Program-made: the position numbers and the translations under genes
Part shown: in pieces, positions 55,551 to 64,000 of the stretch
Position numbering within the stretch: the first letter of the stretch is position 1
Layout: each line of letters opens with the position of its first letter
Notes under the pieces: model-generated
The model's database searches: none
What the model saw: the letters and a program-made list of their open reading frames with translations, nothing else
What the model was told of the DNA's origin: nothing
NCBI RefSeq assembly: GCF_006440735.1
Contig: NZ_VFUA01000012.1
Location: 37,528-101,527 of the forward strand
From: Mesorhizobium sp. B2-7-1
GTDB taxonomy: Bacteria; Pseudomonadota; Alphaproteobacteria; Rhizobiales; Rhizobiaceae
DNA: 64,000 nt
Direction of reading: 5' to 3'

Positions 55551-56411
55551 CTATGCTCCCAGCCGGCCGGCTGCGAAGCGGTAGAGGCCGAACAGCCCCA
55601 GCGACAGCGCGATGTTGATGACGGCGATGATGCAGGCGACCTGATAGGCCGATTCCTGGATCGCCTTGCTGTAGATCAGCAGCGGCAGCGTGATGACGCC
55701 CTTGGCGCCGATGAACAGCACGATGCCGAACTCGTTGACCGTCAACAGCAGGCAAAGGCTGCCGCCGGCGATCAGCGCAGGCACGGCCGCCGGCAGGATC
55801 ACCTGGCGCACGATGCGGAATGGCCGGGCTCCGAGCACGCTCGCCGCTTCGATCTGGCCACGGTCGACCAGTGAAAATGCGGCGAGCAGCGGGCGCAGCA
55901 CGAAGGGCGAGTAGACGGTGACCTCGGCCAGCACCACGCCCCAGGTCGAGTAGAGGAAGTTGACCGGCGGCGCCTGCAGCGAGAACACCTCCATCAATCC
56001 GGCATTGAGCATGCCGGCTGAGCCGTAGAGGAAGGTGAAGGCGAGCGTCACCAGGAAGGTCGGCAAGGCGATGAAGGTGTCGATCAGCCGGGCGATGACG
56101 CCGCTGCCGGGAAACGGCACGAAGGCGAGGATCAGCCCCAGCACCAGCCCGACGACCAGGCAGCCGGCCGTCGCCGCGACCGAAATGGTGATGGTGTTGA
56201 TGAGCGCGTTGAGGAAGAAGCGCGCATGCAGCACCCGCGCGAATTCGGCGACATTGGCCATGCCGCTGTCGTCGGTGAAAGCCTGCTGGACGATCAGCGC
56301 CAGCGGATAGAAGAACAGCAGCGCCAGCAGCGCCGCCGGCGGCACGATCCAGAACCGGCCGGGCATTCTTCTCGCTGCCGGTGTGGCGGAAAGGACGGCG
56401 GTGTCAGCCAC
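55551..56411 (-). CDS. phnU: 2-aminoethylphosphonate-type ABC transporter permease, first
   Basis: Permease, 286 residues with about six hydrophobic segments and the EAA loop AASVLGARPFRIVRQVILPAAVPALIAGGSLCLLLTVNEFG. Its start overlaps the ATPase gene end by 8 bp. The permease pair and the phosphonate enzymes upstream support a phosphonate import role. Confidence 0.8.
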   Translation of the reverse strand: MADTAVLSATPAARRMPGRFWIVPPAALLALLFFYPLALIVQQAFTDDSGMANVAEFARVLHARFFLNALINTITISVAATAGCLVVGLVLGLILAFVPFPGSGVIARLIDTFIALPTFLVTLAFTFLYGSAGMLNAGLMEVFSLQAPPVNFLYSTWGVVLAEVTVYSPFVLRPLLAAFSLVDRGQIEAASVLGARPFRIVRQVILPAAVPALIAGGSLCLLLTVNEFGIVLFIGAKGVITLPLLIYSKAIQESAYQVACIIAVINIALSLGLFGLYRFAAGRLGA

Positions 56412-57552
56412 GGACGTCTTCCGGAACGAGCGAGGTGTCGCCGGGCGTGAAGAACAGCGGCATGGCCGAGCCGCGCTCCGGCAGGCTCATCGGCAGCCTG
56501 GTCGCCGAGACGCGCACCGGCGTGCCGTCGACATCGAGCACCAGATGCGTGAGCTCGCCCTGCCAGTGCACTTCCTTCAGCGTGCCGACGATCCTGTTGG
56601 TATGTTCCGCGTCGCCGGTGAGGCTGAGATGCTGCGGCCTGATGCACAGAAGGGTCTTGTCGCCGGGCTTCTCGCTGCGTCCCGCGCCGGCAAGCACGGC
56701 ATCGCCGAGCCTGGCCTTGGCGAGCCCCTTCGGCCCGTCGGCGCCTTCCGCGACCGTGACCGGCAGAAGGTTGGCGCGCCCAAGGAACTCGGCCGTAAAA
56801 CGGTTGGGCGGCCGGCGGTAGAGCTCGATCGTCGGGCCGTGCGAGGACACCCTTCCGTCGCGCATGATGGCGATCTTGTCGGCAAGCGTCAGCGCTTCGG
56901 TCTGGTCGTGGGTGACATAGAGGATCGTCAGGCCCGGCAGGTCGCGATGCAGCTTGGCGATCTCCTCGACCATGTTGCGCCTGATCTGCGCGTCGAGCGC
57001 CGAAAGCGGCTCGTCGAGTAGAAGCACGCGCGGCCTGACCGCAAGCGCCCGCGCGATGGCGACACGCTGCTGCTGGCCGCCGGAAAGCTCGCGCGGATAG
57101 CGCTTGGCAAAGCCCGACATGCCGACGGTCGCGAGCGAGTCCTTGACGCGCTCGCCGATCAGCGACTTGTCGGCGCCTTGCGCCCTGAGCCCGAAGGCGA
57201 CGTTGTCCTCGACCCGCATATGCGGGAACAGCGCGTAGTTCTGCACCACCATGCCGAGCCCACGCTCATAGGGCGGGAGATCGGTCACGTCGGTGGCGCC
57301 GATGCGGATGCGGCCACTTGCCGGCCGAACGAAACCGGCGACCGCCCTGAGCGCCGTCGTCTTGCCGGAGCCGGAGGGCCCGATCATCGCCAGGATCTCG
57401 CCAGGCGCGATGTCGAGCGTCAGCGGATGCAGCACGACATGCGCGCCATAGGCAACGCTGACCTTGTCGAAGTGGACATTGGAGCCGGCGCCGCGAATTT
57501 TCGCGGCGTCGACGTCCATGACATTGCTTCCCGTGAAAGCGGGCACCGACAT
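56404..57552 (-). CDS. phnT: 2-aminoethylphosphonate-type ABC transporter ATP-binding protein
   Basis: ATPase, 382 residues from ATG 57552, which follows GGAGGAGCAGCC. Walker A GPSGSGKTT, Q-loop VVQNYALFPHM, signature LSGGQQQR, Walker B LLLDEPLSALD, switch THDQTEAL, and a C-terminal TOBE domain. ATPases of phosphonate importers of the PhnT type have this length. It lies 31 bp after the binding-protein gene and overlaps the first permease by 8 bp. Confidence 0.85.
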   Translation of the reverse strand: MSVPAFTGSNVMDVDAAKIRGAGSNVHFDKVSVAYGAHVVLHPLTLDIAPGEILAMIGPSGSGKTTALRAVAGFVRPASGRIRIGATDVTDLPPYERGLGMVVQNYALFPHMRVEDNVAFGLRAQGADKSLIGERVKDSLATVGMSGFAKRYPRELSGGQQQRVAIARALAVRPRVLLLDEPLSALDAQIRRNMVEEIAKLHRDLPGLTILYVTHDQTEALTLADKIAIMRDGRVSSHGPTIELYRRPPNRFTAEFLGRANLLPVTVAEGADGPKGLAKARLGDAVLAGAGRSEKPGDKTLLCIRPQHLSLTGDAEHTNRIVGTLKEVHWQGELTHLVLDVDGTPVRVSATRLPMSLPERGSAMPLFFTPGDTSLVPEDVRG

Positions 57553-57583
57553 GGCTGCTCCTCCGGATTTGCTCACCAGGAGA

Positions 57584-58615
57584 TCAACTTCCCGTCGCTT
57601 CGTTCCACTTCTTGACGTAGTCGGGCAACTTGGTCAGCGCATCGTCCCAGTTCGGCGCCCAGATCGTCACGCCCTTCATTGCCTCCTGCGCCTTGGCGAA
57701 ATTAGCGTCGTCCGGCTTCACGTCCTTGCGGGCCGGCAGGCCGAGCGCCACCGAGCTTACCGTCGACTGTGCTTCCTTGGCGAGCAGGAACTCGATCAGC
57801 TTCTTGCCGTTGTCGCTGTTGGGCGCACCGGTGACCAGGCCGATCTCATAGGGCAGCGCGAAGGTGGAGCGGGCGCCGTCCGGACCCGCGGGCCAGAACA
57901 CCTTGATGTTCGGATTGTCGGCCATCTGCGACATGTTCATTTGCAGGTCGCCATTGGCGACGTGCAGCTCGCCCTTGTTGACCAGCGCGGTCAGCTTGCC
58001 GGTCGAGGCGGACGGGCCGACATTGTTGTCCTGCAGCTTCTTCATGAATTCGAAGCCCGCGTCCTCGCCACCGAAGGCGTGGATGATCTCAAGCATGACG
58101 GCGGTGCCGTCGCCGGCCTGGCCGGGCGTCGAATACTGGATCTTGCCCTTGAATTTCGGATCGAGCAGGTCGTTGTAGCTCTTCGGCGCTTCCGACAGCA
58201 CGGAGGCGTTGTAGATGAAGTTCATGTAGTTGTTGACCAGGGGCCGGTACTTGTCGGTGCCGCCATCGATCTGGTCGGAACCCTCGGGCTTGAAATCCTG
58301 CAACAGGCCGTCGGCGGCGGCGCGCTGGATGAAGGGCGGCAGCGTGACGAGAACGTCGGCCTGCGGGTTCGACTTCTCCTTGGCGACGCGTTCGACGACC
58401 CCGCCCGAACCGCCTTCGATATACTGCACGGTGATGCCGGTGGCCTTGGTGAAGGCGGCGAACTCGGTCTCGTACCAGCTGCCGTTGCCGTCATGCAGGC
58501 CGTCGGCCGAATAGATGGTGACGACGCCGTCGGCAAACGCCGGCGCGACGAGTGCCGATGAGCCCAGCAGCGCAGCGGCGAAGGTCATAGCCACGGTAAG
58601 ATTTCGCGATTTCAT
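57584..58615 (-). CDS. phnS: 2-aminoethylphosphonate-type ABC transporter substrate-binding protein
   Basis: Periplasmic binding protein, 343 residues from ATG 58615 (GGGGAA upstream), with a Sec signal peptide ([18 protein letters not shown], cleavage near residue 28). The mature start [44 protein letters not shown] is the PhnS pattern. A near-perfect 24-bp palindrome lies about 155-180 bp before the start. It is the first gene of the transporter part of the phosphonate cluster. Confidence 0.87.
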   Translation of the reverse strand: MKSRNLTVAMTFAAALLGSSALVAPAFADGVVTIYSADGLHDGNGSWYETEFAAFTKATGITVQYIEGGSGGVVERVAKEKSNPQADVLVTLPPFIQRAAADGLLQDFKPEGSDQIDGGTDKYRPLVNNYMNFIYNASVLSEAPKSYNDLLDPKFKGKIQYSTPGQAGDGTAVMLEIIHAFGGEDAGFEFMKKLQDNNVGPSASTGKLTALVNKGELHVANGDLQMNMSQMADNPNIKVFWPAGPDGARSTFALPYEIGLVTGAPNSDNGKKLIEFLLAKEAQSTVSSVALGLPARKDVKPDDANFAKAQEAMKGVTIWAPNWDDALTKLPDYVKKWNEATGS

Positions 58616-58770
58616 GATCAGTTCCCCTTTATTTATTGAAGGCACAATTTGCGACGCACTCGTAATCGCGTTCCTGGCCCGCTATTGCCTGAGTAGCGCT
58701 GGTGCATGTCGTCGTTGTGTCAACTTTGGGGGCACCCAATCGATAAGTAAAATCTATTTATTTTATGATA

Positions 58771-58794
58771 GACAAATCTCAGCTGATATTTGTC
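58771..58794. promoter_or_regulatory. 24-bp near-perfect palindrome upstream of the phosphonate transporter
   Basis: Arms GACAAAT(C)TCAG and CTGA(T)ATTTGTC pair over 24 bp with one mismatched pair. The site lies in an AT-rich region between phnS and the hydroxyacid dehydrogenase, both on the minus strand. It looks like a dimeric operator of an unlinked regulator, since no regulator gene is adjacent in the window. Confidence 0.6.
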
Positions 58795-58872
58795 ATGGAA
58801 CTGTCGCACGGGCGTTGCAGGCGCGTTCTCCTACACGCCTGGTTGCGATACCCCGCGGAAATGACGGATTCT

Positions 58873-59883
58873 TCAGCGGAATTCGACGCCCGTGGTCTGC
58901 GCGCGCAAGCGCGGGTCGCGCGAGCGGATCGTCACAGGCCGACCTTCGAGCACCTCGAAACAGCGAGCAAGCGTATCGTCGACGAGCCGGCGCATCGCCT
59001 CATGCGTGAAGAAGGTGAGGTGCGGAAACAGGATCACATTGTCGCGATCGAAAAGCGCGCTCATCGGATGGCCGGATTTGGTCAGCGGCTCCAGCGAATA
59101 GACGTCGAGCCCGGCTCCGGCGATGCGCCCTGCAACGATCGTCTCGACAAGTGCGGCCTCGTCGATCAGCGCTCCGCGAGACACGTTGATGAGGATCGCC
59201 GAAGGCTTCATGCAGACAAGTTCTCGGCCGCCGATCAGGCCGCGCGTCTCATCGTTCAACACGCAGTGGATCGAGACGAAATCGCAGGCGCCGAGCATCG
59301 CTTGCAGATCGTCCGCCTTATCGATCCCCGCATCTCTCATCGTCGCGGCATCAACGCCGGGATCGAAGCCGAGCACCCGCGCCCGGAACCCCAGCCCTGC
59401 CATGCGCGCCATGCTGCGGCCGATCTTGCCGCAGCCGACCAGCCCAAGCGTCGACCCTGAAATGTCACGCCCCAGCCAGCGCTGCTCCGGCCAGATCCAG
59501 CCGTCGCGCGAAACCGCCGCGGTGATCGCCGGCAGCCGCTTCGCCAGCGCGATCATCAGCGCGAAAGCACCCTCGGCAACCGTCTCCTCGGCATATTCAG
59601 GAACGTTGACGACCGGAATGCCGCGCCGCATTGCCGCCTGGATATCGATGGCATCGATGCCGACGCCGTATTTGACGATGCCCTTGAGTTTCCGCGCGGC
59701 CTCGATGACACGCCCGGTGATCGGCGTGTAGCACATCAAGATGAGATCGGCATCGGCAACCGCCGCCATGAGCTCGGCTTCCGGAATGCCGTCCGGCAGC
59801 GTCACGAGTTCGACACCGCGCGCCCTCAAGCCGGCGTCTATGCCCGGGCATTCGAGCTCGCGATCGGTGCGGACCGCCTTCAC
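58873..59883 (-). CDS. D-isomer-specific 2-hydroxyacid dehydrogenase
   Basis: The 336-residue protein has the Rossmann motif GLVGCGKIGRSMARM, the substrate-binding NVSRGALIDEAAL, the catalytic Arg region DYVSIHC-like DFVSIHCVLNDETRGLI and a C-terminal His in HLTFFTHEA. The start is GTG 59883, 5 bp after the PbfA stop, with a weak ribosome site. It belongs to the phosphonate operon; a hydroxy-phosphonate such as phosphonolactate could be the substrate, but this is inference. Confidence 0.85.
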   Translation of the reverse strand: MKAVRTDRELECPGIDAGLRARGVELVTLPDGIPEAELMAAVADADLILMCYTPITGRVIEAARKLKGIVKYGVGIDAIDIQAAMRRGIPVVNVPEYAEETVAEGAFALMIALAKRLPAITAAVSRDGWIWPEQRWLGRDISGSTLGLVGCGKIGRSMARMAGLGFRARVLGFDPGVDAATMRDAGIDKADDLQAMLGACDFVSIHCVLNDETRGLIGGRELVCMKPSAILINVSRGALIDEAALVETIVAGRIAGAGLDVYSLEPLTKSGHPMSALFDRDNVILFPHLTFFTHEAMRRLVDDTLARCFEVLEGRPVTIRSRDPRLRAQTTGVEFR

Positions 59884-59888
59884 CGGAC

Positions 59889-61235
59889 TCAGGCCGCCAG
59901 CACGGCGGCCTCGACGATGTCGAGCGCCCGGTCGAGATCGGCGCGCGCGATCACCAGCGGCGGCGAAAGGGTCAGCACGTTGCCCTGGCTGATCTTGAAG
60001 CTCAGCCCCTGGTCGAGGCAGCGATAGTAGATCTTCTCGGCAAGCGCCCGCGCCGGCGCGCGGCTCGCCTTGTCCTCGACCATCTCGACGCCGAACATCA
60101 GTCCCCTGCCCCTGACGTCACCGACGAAAGGCGAGCGCTGCATGAGATCCTGCATGCGACCGAGCGCATGGGCGCCAAGCTCGGCCGACCGCTCGACGAG
60201 ACCGTCGTCGCGGATGATGGCGATGGTGGTCAACGCGGCGCGCGTGGTGACGGGATTCTTCTCATGCGTATAGTGGCCGATCGCATAGTCGCCGGCGACG
60301 TCGAGGTCGCGCCGCGCGATCACCGAAGCGATCGGCAGGATGCCACCGCCGAGCGATTTGCCGAGCACGATGATGTCGGGCGTCACCCCATCATGCTCGG
60401 AGGCGAAGAATTTTCCGGTCTTGCCAAGACCGGTCGGGATTTCGTCGAAGATCAGCAGCGTGCCATGCCGGTCGCAGGCTTCGCGCACTGCTTTCCAGAA
60501 GCCCGGCGCCGGCACCAGCGGCGTCGCGCGCATCGGCTCGGCGATAAAGGCGGCGAAGTCGCCTTCGCGTCCCAGCACATACGAGATCATGTTGGCGCAG
60601 GCGCGTGCCGACTCCTCCAGCGAGTTGGTGCCATACGGGCAATTGTGCGGCGCCCAGGGCGCGACATGCTCGGTGCCGGGCAGCAGCGGCCCGGCGATGC
60701 CGGAGCGGAACGTCGCCTCGCCGCCGACGCTGGAAGCGCCGAAGCCGGCGCCGTGGAACGCATCCCAGAAAGACAGCGTCTTGAACCGGCCAGTGGCGGC
60801 GCGCGCCAATTTCAGTGACACCTCGATCGCGTCGGACCCGCCGGTCGTGAACAGCACCTTGCCGAGGTCGCCCGGCGCCAGCGCGCGAAGTGTCTCGGCC
60901 AGCTCGACCGCCGGCTCGCAGGTGAAGCGGCGCGGCGAGAACGGCAGCTCGTCCATCTGCTTGGCGATGGCTTCCTTGAGCCGCGGATGCCCATAGCCGA
61001 TATGGTGGACGCTGTTGCCGTGGAAATCCATATAACGGCGTCCGGCCGTGTCCTCGATCCAGATGCCTTCGGCCTTGGCGATGGCCGACACGCAGGGGCT
61101 GGAAAGGCTCTGGTGCAGGAAGGCCTCGGCGTCGCGGCGCAAGAGCTCTTGCGACGGCGCGTGACTCTGCTTGGCGCTCCATTCCTGTCGCGCCGCGGCC
61201 TTGTTGGATTCGCCTTCGGTATGGACGAGCGTCAT
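59889..61235 (-). CDS. pbfA: (R)-1-hydroxy-2-aminoethylphosphonate ammonia-lyase-like PLP enzyme (PbfA)
   Basis: Class-III aminotransferase-fold PLP protein, 448 residues. The PLP-binding lysine is in IIVLGKSLGGGILPIAS, and the cofactor/binding segments TTGGSDAIEVSLKLARAATG and FIAEPMRA are present. In phosphonate clusters members of this group are PbfA, which converts (R)-1-hydroxy-2-aminoethylphosphonate to phosphonoacetaldehyde and ammonia. The neighbours PbfD and PhnY support that assignment over an ordinary aminotransferase. It overlaps pbfD by ATGA. Confidence 0.8.
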   Translation of the reverse strand: MTLVHTEGESNKAAARQEWSAKQSHAPSQELLRRDAEAFLHQSLSSPCVSAIAKAEGIWIEDTAGRRYMDFHGNSVHHIGYGHPRLKEAIAKQMDELPFSPRRFTCEPAVELAETLRALAPGDLGKVLFTTGGSDAIEVSLKLARAATGRFKTLSFWDAFHGAGFGASSVGGEATFRSGIAGPLLPGTEHVAPWAPHNCPYGTNSLEESARACANMISYVLGREGDFAAFIAEPMRATPLVPAPGFWKAVREACDRHGTLLIFDEIPTGLGKTGKFFASEHDGVTPDIIVLGKSLGGGILPIASVIARRDLDVAGDYAIGHYTHEKNPVTTRAALTTIAIIRDDGLVERSAELGAHALGRMQDLMQRSPFVGDVRGRGLMFGVEMVEDKASRAPARALAEKIYYRCLDQGLSFKISQGNVLTLSPPLVIARADLDRALDIVEAAVLAA

Positions 61236-62350
61236 TGGCCGAACAACTCCGTTATGGTCTCCTCGCCAAGCCCAAATCCGGTGCTGGCGCCGGTGCCGCT
61301 GGTGACGATCACCAGCCGCACGCCTTCGTGCGGGGCGTCGCGCAGCACCGCATTCTTGGCCGAAGCGTAATATCCCGTCCAGCGTGCAAGAACGTTCGGC
61401 ACCTTGCCGAACAATGTCTTGAACTCATCGAGGATCAATTGGTCGACGGCTTCCGATCCGAACGGATCGAGCGTGAGCCCATAATGATGGGAATCGCCGA
61501 CGACCAGCGAACCGTCCGCGCTCTGCACGACGATCAGGTGAACGCCGTTGGCCAATGCGGCCCCGCGTTCCTCGCTCAATTTCGCCCGCAACGCGCCGGC
61601 TTCCGGCAATGCGGCGAAGCCGCCATAGCGTAACAGGCTGAGGTCGGACATAAGCGCCGACTGGAGCCGGAAGCCCGGGTCGGCGAGGCGCAGCATCTGC
61701 AGCTTGCAGCGCTGCACGCCGTGCCTGCCGATCAGTTCCGGATAAAGCGAGCTGAAATCGTCGCCGGGACAGACGACGATCTTTGAAGCGTGAACACGCC
61801 CCGCGCTGGTTTCGACGAAGGGCGGCGCGATCTCCGTCACCGACACGCCGGTGCGGAACACGACGCCATGCTTCTCAGCCAGGAACGATGCCAGCCGCGG
61901 CAGCACTTCGCGCGACTCCACGCGCAACTCGAACGGGCTGTGGAGCCCGCCGATGATTGCTTTCCCGTCGAGCCCGGCCTGATGCGCGAGCGCCTCACGC
62001 GCGGTCAGGAGTTTGCACTCGGCGCCGTGCTCGCCGGATTTGAAGGTCTCGAGCAGCGCAAGCGCTTCCGGCCGCTGCGCCGCGATCAGCTTGCCGCGAT
62101 GCAGGATTTCGATCCCCGCCTCGTTCGCGAGTTCGAGCCAGATTTCCCGGCTGCGTTCCGCCAGCCGGCGCGACTGGCCCGGCTCCTGTCCGGTGACGAC
62201 GACGAGGCCGAAATTGCGGATCGAGGCGCCGTTGGCTTTCTGATCGCGATCGATGACGACGACGCGCAGGCCGCGACGCGCGGCTGCCAGCGCATGAGCC
62301 AGCCCGATAATGCCGGAGCCGACAATTGCAAGGTCAAAGCTGTCCGTCAC
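61232..62350 (-). CDS. pbfD: FAD-dependent oxidoreductase of phosphonate clusters (PbfD, TIGR03364 type)
   Basis: DAO-fold flavoprotein, 372 residues. N-terminal FAD motif IVGSGIIGLAHALAAA (residues 9-24) and VVVIDRDQKANGASIRNFG. In phosphonate operons this family (TIGR03364, later PbfD) oxidises aminoethylphosphonate or N-methyl derivatives to phosphonoacetaldehyde. Here it would replace the transaminase PhnW, which is not in the window. It overlaps pbfA by ATGA and starts 5 bp after phnY. Confidence 0.82.
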   Translation of the reverse strand: MTDSFDLAIVGSGIIGLAHALAAARRGLRVVVIDRDQKANGASIRNFGLVVVTGQEPGQSRRLAERSREIWLELANEAGIEILHRGKLIAAQRPEALALLETFKSGEHGAECKLLTAREALAHQAGLDGKAIIGGLHSPFELRVESREVLPRLASFLAEKHGVVFRTGVSVTEIAPPFVETSAGRVHASKIVVCPGDDFSSLYPELIGRHGVQRCKLQMLRLADPGFRLQSALMSDLSLLRYGGFAALPEAGALRAKLSEERGAALANGVHLIVVQSADGSLVVGDSHHYGLTLDPFGSEAVDQLILDEFKTLFGKVPNVLARWTGYYASAKNAVLRDAPHEGVRLVIVTSGTGASTGFGLGEETITELFGQ

Positions 62351-62355
62351 GGCAC

Positions 62356-63810
62356 TTACCAGGGCAGGGAGAAGGTCTTGACGTTGGTGTAGCTCTTCAT
62401 CGCCTCGATGACGCCTTCCTTGTAGCCGTTGCCCGAATCCTTGATACCGCCGAAGGGGCTCATCTCGATGCGGTATCCCGGCACTTCCCAGATGTTGACG
62501 GTGCCGACCTTGAGGCCGGTTATGTATTTCTGCATGCGGCGGAAGTCGTTGGTGCAGACGCCCGACGACAGGCCGAACGCCGTCGAATTCGAAAGCGCGA
62601 TCAACGCCTCGTCATCGTCGGGCGCGCGCACGATCGGCACGATCGGACCGAAAGTCTCTTCCATCACCAGCTCGGATTGATGCGGCACGCGATCGACGAC
62701 GATCGGCGGCAGCAACGCGCCCTTGCGGCCGGGATTGTAAAGCACCTCGGCGCCCTGCTCGGCCGCCATGTGGACACGGCTTTCGAACAGCGCCGCGGCC
62801 TTCTCGTGTACCACCGTGCCGAGCTGCGTGGCCGGATCGCGCGGGTCGCCGAATTTGATGGCCTTTGTCCGCTCCAGCACCATCGGCACGAAGCGGTCGG
62901 CGACCTTTTCCTGCACCAGGATGCGTTTCACCGCCGTGCAGCGCTGGCCGGAATTCTTGGTAGCGCCGGCCACCGCAAGGTCGGCCGCCTTCGCCAGATC
63001 CTCGTCCGATAGATCGTTGAGGATGATCAGCGGATCGTTGCCGCCAAGCTCCAGCACCTGGCGCTTGTAGCCGGCCTTGGATGCGATCATCTTGCCGACC
63101 GGCACGCCACCGGTGAAGGTGATCAGGTCGATGTTGGGATTGGTGATCATCTCGTCGCCGATATCGGCCGGCCATCCGGTGACGACCGACAGCATTTCCG
63201 GCGGCAGGCCGGCCTCGTAGAGGATGTCGGCCAGCATCAGCGCCGTGATCGGCGTCAGTTCCGTCGGCTTGACCACGACGCAATTGTTGGTGGCGATCGC
63301 CGGCGCCACCTTGTGCGACACCATGTTGAGCGGATGGTTGAACGGCGTGATCGCCGAGATCGCGCTGAGCGGCTCGCGAAGGGTGAAGATCTTGCGCTGC
63401 TTGCCGTGCGGGGTGAGATCGCAGGAGAATATCTGCCCGTCGTCCTGGATCGCCAACTGACCGCTAAGGGTAAACACGTCGAAGGCACGTCCCACCTCGT
63501 AGAGCGAGTCCTGCTTGGAGATGCCGAGCTCCAGCGTGATGAGATCCGACAGCTCGTCCTTGCGGGCACTTAGCAGCTCGGCGGTCTTGAGCAGGATACG
63601 CTGCCGCTCGTAGCGCGTCAGCTTCGGCTGGTAGGCGGCCGCAATCTCGAAGGCGCGCCGCGCATGCTCCGCCCCGCCCGCCGGCACGGTGCCGATGACG
63701 GTGTCGTTCCAGGGGAAGCGCACCTCCAGCCTTTGATCGGCGTCGACCTTCTGGCCGGCGATGCGCATCGGCTCGTGGCGGACTTTGATGGCGGGATCGA
63801 GTTGGGTCAT
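62356..63810 (-). CDS. phnY: phosphonoacetaldehyde dehydrogenase
   Basis: ALDH-superfamily protein, 484 residues from ATG 63810 (GGAA upstream; another ATG is at 63822). It has [11 protein letters not shown] with the general base and the catalytic Cys in [18 protein letters not shown]. It is close in length and motifs to S. meliloti PhnY, which oxidises phosphonoacetaldehyde to phosphonoacetate. It follows a gene-free stretch that reaches the window edge and is the first gene of the catabolic operon here. The phosphonoacetate hydrolase PhnA is not in the window. Confidence 0.87.
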   Translation of the reverse strand: MTQLDPAIKVRHEPMRIAGQKVDADQRLEVRFPWNDTVIGTVPAGGAEHARRAFEIAAAYQPKLTRYERQRILLKTAELLSARKDELSDLITLELGISKQDSLYEVGRAFDVFTLSGQLAIQDDGQIFSCDLTPHGKQRKIFTLREPLSAISAITPFNHPLNMVSHKVAPAIATNNCVVVKPTELTPITALMLADILYEAGLPPEMLSVVTGWPADIGDEMITNPNIDLITFTGGVPVGKMIASKAGYKRQVLELGGNDPLIILNDLSDEDLAKAADLAVAGATKNSGQRCTAVKRILVQEKVADRFVPMVLERTKAIKFGDPRDPATQLGTVVHEKAAALFESRVHMAAEQGAEVLYNPGRKGALLPPIVVDRVPHQSELVMEETFGPIVPIVRAPDDDEALIALSNSTAFGLSSGVCTNDFRRMQKYITGLKVGTVNIWEVPGYRIEMSPFGGIKDSGNGYKEGVIEAMKSYTNVKTFSLPW

Positions 63811-63819
63811 GGTTAGTTC

Positions 63820-64000
63820 CATTATTGGACACGTCGCGGGGATCGACCCCCACTCCGGCCCTGCGGGCCACCTCTCCTCCGATCGACGGGGGAGAGGAAA
63901 TCTTGCGGGGCCAGCGCCCCGTCGTTCTAATTCAACGGCACGGCATTTCGAGCCAAAGACGCTGCCGAATCGACCAAGCGCCTTTCATCTCTCCCGACGA
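63820..64000. repeat. promoter-proximal intergenic repeat at window end
   Basis: The gene-free 190 bp before phnY contain the common Mesorhizobium-type intergenic repeat pattern (ACTCCGGCCCTGCGGGCCACC then CTCTCC). An imperfect 10-bp stem is formed by 63871-63880 and 63888-63897 (CCTCTCC and GGAGAGG arms). Promoter elements are not obvious, and the region may continue beyond the window. Confidence 0.5.

Overview
The window is high-GC DNA from an alphaproteobacterium of the Hyphomicrobiales (Rhizobiales), most like Mesorhizobium. The reasons are the pcaDCHGB-pobA operon opposite pcaQ with a PcaQ-type box, a candidate sigma-EcfG promoter, two copies of the rhizobial RIME-like intergenic palindrome, and mostly catabolic ABC-transporter operons. 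Species assignment is inference. I found no tRNA, rRNA, CRISPR array, insertion sequence, integrase or pseudogene, and no stretch above about 300 bases lacks a gene.

Layout. (1) 1-5650: protocatechuate branch of the beta-ketoadipate pathway (pcaD, C, H, G, B and a cut pobA, minus strand) with its activator pcaQ (plus strand). (2) 5688-12856: a copy of the pcaD promoter drives a branched-chain-type ABC transporter, a coniferyl-alcohol-dehydrogenase-like SDR and a vanillin-dehydrogenase-like ALDH; together with part 1 this looks like a lignin-monomer to ring-cleavage route. (3) 12872-18509: MarR regulator divergent from a sulfonate/nitrate-type ABC transporter and a sulfatase-superfamily hydrolase. 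(4) 18514-24586: LacI-controlled sugar (CUT2) transporter with a TIM-barrel epimerase, divergent from a 2-hydroxyacid dehydrogenase, with three LacI-like operators and a long inverted repeat. (5) 24597-34227: FadR-type regulator divergent from an operon that resembles a re-assembled Rut pathway (DUF1185, alpha/beta-hydrolase/flavin-reductase fusion, LLM monooxygenase, ALDH) plus a polyamine-type ABC importer.

(6) 34462-38831: RND efflux adaptor and pump. (7) 39040-46774: ROK regulator, M20 hydrolase, two tandem paralogous binding proteins, CUT2 permease, YhfX-like PLP enzyme and ATPase, a likely uncharacterised uptake and processing system. (8) 46794-52833: trehalose synthesis (otsA with a membrane anchor, otsB), glycogen debranching enzyme and a GT4 glycosyltransferase, with general-stress promoter candidates. 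(9) 53034-54740: second ROK regulator and a peptide-deformylase-like protein lacking catalytic residues. (10) 54751-63810: 2-aminoethylphosphonate import (phnSTUV type) and breakdown (PbfA, PbfD, PhnY and a 2-hydroxyacid dehydrogenase).

Most operons pair a transporter, its enzymes and a local regulator with a visible operator-like dyad. Many genes overlap by ATGA, which supports the operon assignments.
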